A stretch of 6,073 nucleotides of DNA from an uncultured bacterium (lineage in GTDB: Bacteria; Hydrothermota; Tepidihabitantia; Tepidihabitantales; Tepidihabitantaceae). Position numbers and translations under genes: made by a program. Below are positions 4,732 through 6,073 of this stretch, in pieces; within the stretch, counting starts at the first letter, position 1, and the number at the start of each line of letters is the position of its first letter. Under the pieces are notes generated by a model, which was not told the origin of the DNA, did not search any database, and worked only from the letters and a program-made list of their open reading frames with translations. Where the stretch lies: positions 1 through 6,073 of the forward strand of contig CAKZPX010000090.1 in NCBI GenBank assembly GCA_937139435.1, written 5' to 3'.

Positions 4732-6073
4732 TTAAACCCGGGTTCCAGGATTAGGTTGTTCGGGTTGGGGCTTTCCGGCAGCGCCGGTCCAGCGGCTTCC
4801 GATGACCGCTGCGCCAATCTGGGACAGGTGAAAGTTGATCCTTTCCAGATCAGCAATCAGGTCCAGGTGGATTGTTGATGTGTCCAGGGTTTCCTTTAGC
4901 CCCTGGCTTAATCGGTTAATATGACGGTTATGCAGTTCCCTTTTCCGCTCCACGCCCCAGTTACGTCTGCGGGCAAGTTCTGCTGCCAAACTTCGGTCAC
5001 CGGTGGTGATAACCGCTATCGCCAGTTCCATAGTTTTCTTTACCTCCTGGTGAAAGGTGCGGATGTCATCAGCACCAGCATCAGAGAAGGCCAGGTTTTC
5101 GTTGATCTTTTTTCTTACATATCCTACCAGGTTTTTAGAGATGATATCGGCAATAAGTTCAAGTTCCTCGGTGAGATAGAAAAGGGTTACCGCTCTTTTT
5201 GATAAATCAGGATTAAGTTCCTCCTGGTAAAGCCGGGCAAGATAGGCGATAATCTCCTCATCTATCCGGTCAACCTGGTCGTCGGTCATTGCCAGGCGTC
5301 GGCAGCCATCCTTGTCTCCCCGCAGGAGAACGTCTATGAAATCATGAAACATCTCCTGCACCACTTCTGCCATGTGCAGTATTTCTCTTGTTACCTGTGC
5401 CAGTGCCAGTTCTGGCGCTGCCAGCGCACCGGGTTGGAGATACAGCGCACCTCTCTTTTCCCTTCCCTTTTCCGGGAACATCACCAGCAACAGTTTCTGG
5501 TAGATATTCAGGAACGGCAGAAAGACAGCCGCGGCGCAGAGGTTGATCAATGTATGGGCGTTGGCAATCTGACGGGTGACAGAGCCGGCGGTGCGGGAAA
5601 AGAGGTGGGTAAGCGGTGTCAGAAATAATAGACCGATGAGGGCGATAAGTCCTTTGAAGATGACCTGGGCAGCGGCGATGCGTCGTGCTTCAGTTGTTCC
5701 CTGCCATGCTGCCAGTACGCCGTTTGCCGCACTGCCGAGATTGGCGCCGAGTAAAAAAGGAATTGCTGCGGGTAGTTTTACCAGCCCGGCAAACGAAAGC
5801 CCAACAACAATTCCGATTGTTGCGGCTGAGGAACGAACCAGCGCAGTAAAAATCAGGGCAAAAACAAACGCGGTCCCGGGCGATTGAGCCGCATAGGTCA
5901 CCACCCGCTGAACCTGGGGAACAAACTGCAAAGGTTCGGCTACTCCCTGGACGATCTTGAGCGAATAGAAGACAAGACCAAATCCGAAGATTGCCTGACC
6001 GAGAGTGCGACTCGGTCCGCCCCAGTTCATTAAAGCAAAACCGATGAAGACAACAAGTAGCGCATAATCAAAT
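4732..6073 (-). CDS. Na+/phosphate cotransporter family protein with C-terminal PhoU-like domain, 5' end beyond window
   Basis: This inner-membrane protein belongs to the NptA/YjbB-like Na/Pi-cotransporter family fused to a PhoU-type helical domain, expected to move phosphate with sodium. The frame stays open to the right edge: an ATG at 6028-6030 is preceded in frame by YALLVVFIGFAL, a membrane segment, so that ATG is internal and roughly 120 N-terminal residues are missing. Numbering from that Met, hydrophobic segments lie near 11-30, 54-84, 86-108, 118-142 and 160-185, covering the second Na_Pi_cotrans repeat, with GANLGS (95-100) and AHTLINL (158-164) as family landmarks. The motif normally reading QSSSAT is RSSAAT here (66-71). 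Residues about 208-411 are a PhoU-like helical bundle with acidic motifs DDQVDRIDEE (250-259) and DLIADLERINF (390-400). A proline-rich tail follows. The stop is TAA at 4732-4734, and no minus-strand terminator was found after it. Confidence 0.9.
   Translation of the reverse strand, partial: FDYALLVVFIGFALMNWGGPSRTLGQAIFGFGLVFYSLKIVQGVAEPLQFVPQVQRVVTYAAQSPGTAFVFALIFTALVRSSAATIGIVVGLSFAGLVKLPAAIPFLLGANLGSAANGVLAAWQGTTEARRIAAAQVIFKGLIALIGLLFLTPLTHLFSRTAGSVTRQIANAHTLINLCAAAVFLPFLNIYQKLLLVMFPEKGREKRGALYLQPGALAAPELALAQVTREILHMAEVVQEMFHDFIDVLLRGDKDGCRRLAMTDDQVDRIDEEIIAYLARLYQEELNPDLSKRAVTLFYLTEELELIADIISKNLVGYVRKKINENLAFSDAGADDIRTFHQEVKKTMELAIAVITTGDRSLAAELARRRNWGVERKRELHNRHINRLSQGLKETLDTSTIHLDLIADLERINFHLSQIGAAVIGSRWTGAAGKPQPEQPNPGTRV

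Noticed and set aside
4735..4744. Perfect 10-base palindrome AACCCGGGTT at the end of the transporter gene
   Set aside because: It lies in coding sequence, including one base of the stop codon, and is short enough to be chance.
6028..6030. ATG as the start of the transporter gene
   Set aside because: The frame continues upstream to the window edge through a hydrophobic segment typical of the family, and no ribosome binding site precedes this ATG. It is an internal methionine.

Overview
The window holds three genes, all on the minus strand, separated by two non-coding gaps. From right to left (the direction of transcription) they are the 3' part of a Na+/phosphate-cotransporter-family protein with a PhoU-like tail (4732 to the right edge), a complete 977-residue secreted double beta-propeller protein (1031-3964), and the 5' part of an L-glutamate gamma-semialdehyde (1-pyrroline-5-carboxylate) dehydrogenase gene that runs off the left edge (1-871). 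The two genes whose starts are visible have strong AGGAGG ribosome binding sites five bases from the ATG and their own sigma70-type promoters. They therefore look like separate transcription units rather than an operon, and nothing ties the three functions into one pathway.

The organism is a bacterium. The large protein combines a Sec signal peptide, SBBP-type and kelch-like propellers, a CARDB/Ig-like domain and a C-terminal beta domain resembling type IX secretion sorting domains. That architecture is typical of the Bacteroidetes/FCB group and of some uncultured candidate phyla such as WOR-3/Stahlbacteria or Cloacimonetes. This placement is inference from protein style only, and the phylum is not certain.

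Region by region: 1-871 is the dehydrogenase (N-terminal 290 residues). 872-1030 is a gap with a plausible promoter and a small stem-loop touching the ribosome binding site. 1031-3964 is the double propeller protein. 3965-4731 is a 767-base AT-rich gap: its left end carries a perfect-consensus promoter for the propeller gene, and the rest has no convincing gene but contains an AT-rich interrupted palindrome and a strong rho-independent terminator that faces the plus strand, although no plus-strand gene is visible. 4732-6073 is the transporter.

No mobile element, CRISPR array, tRNA, rRNA or defence system was recognised. The points most worth following are the plus-strand terminator in a gap without a plus-strand gene (possible small RNA), the altered QSSS motif in the transporter, and the unusual two-propeller architecture with a K/R-G version of the kelch signature.
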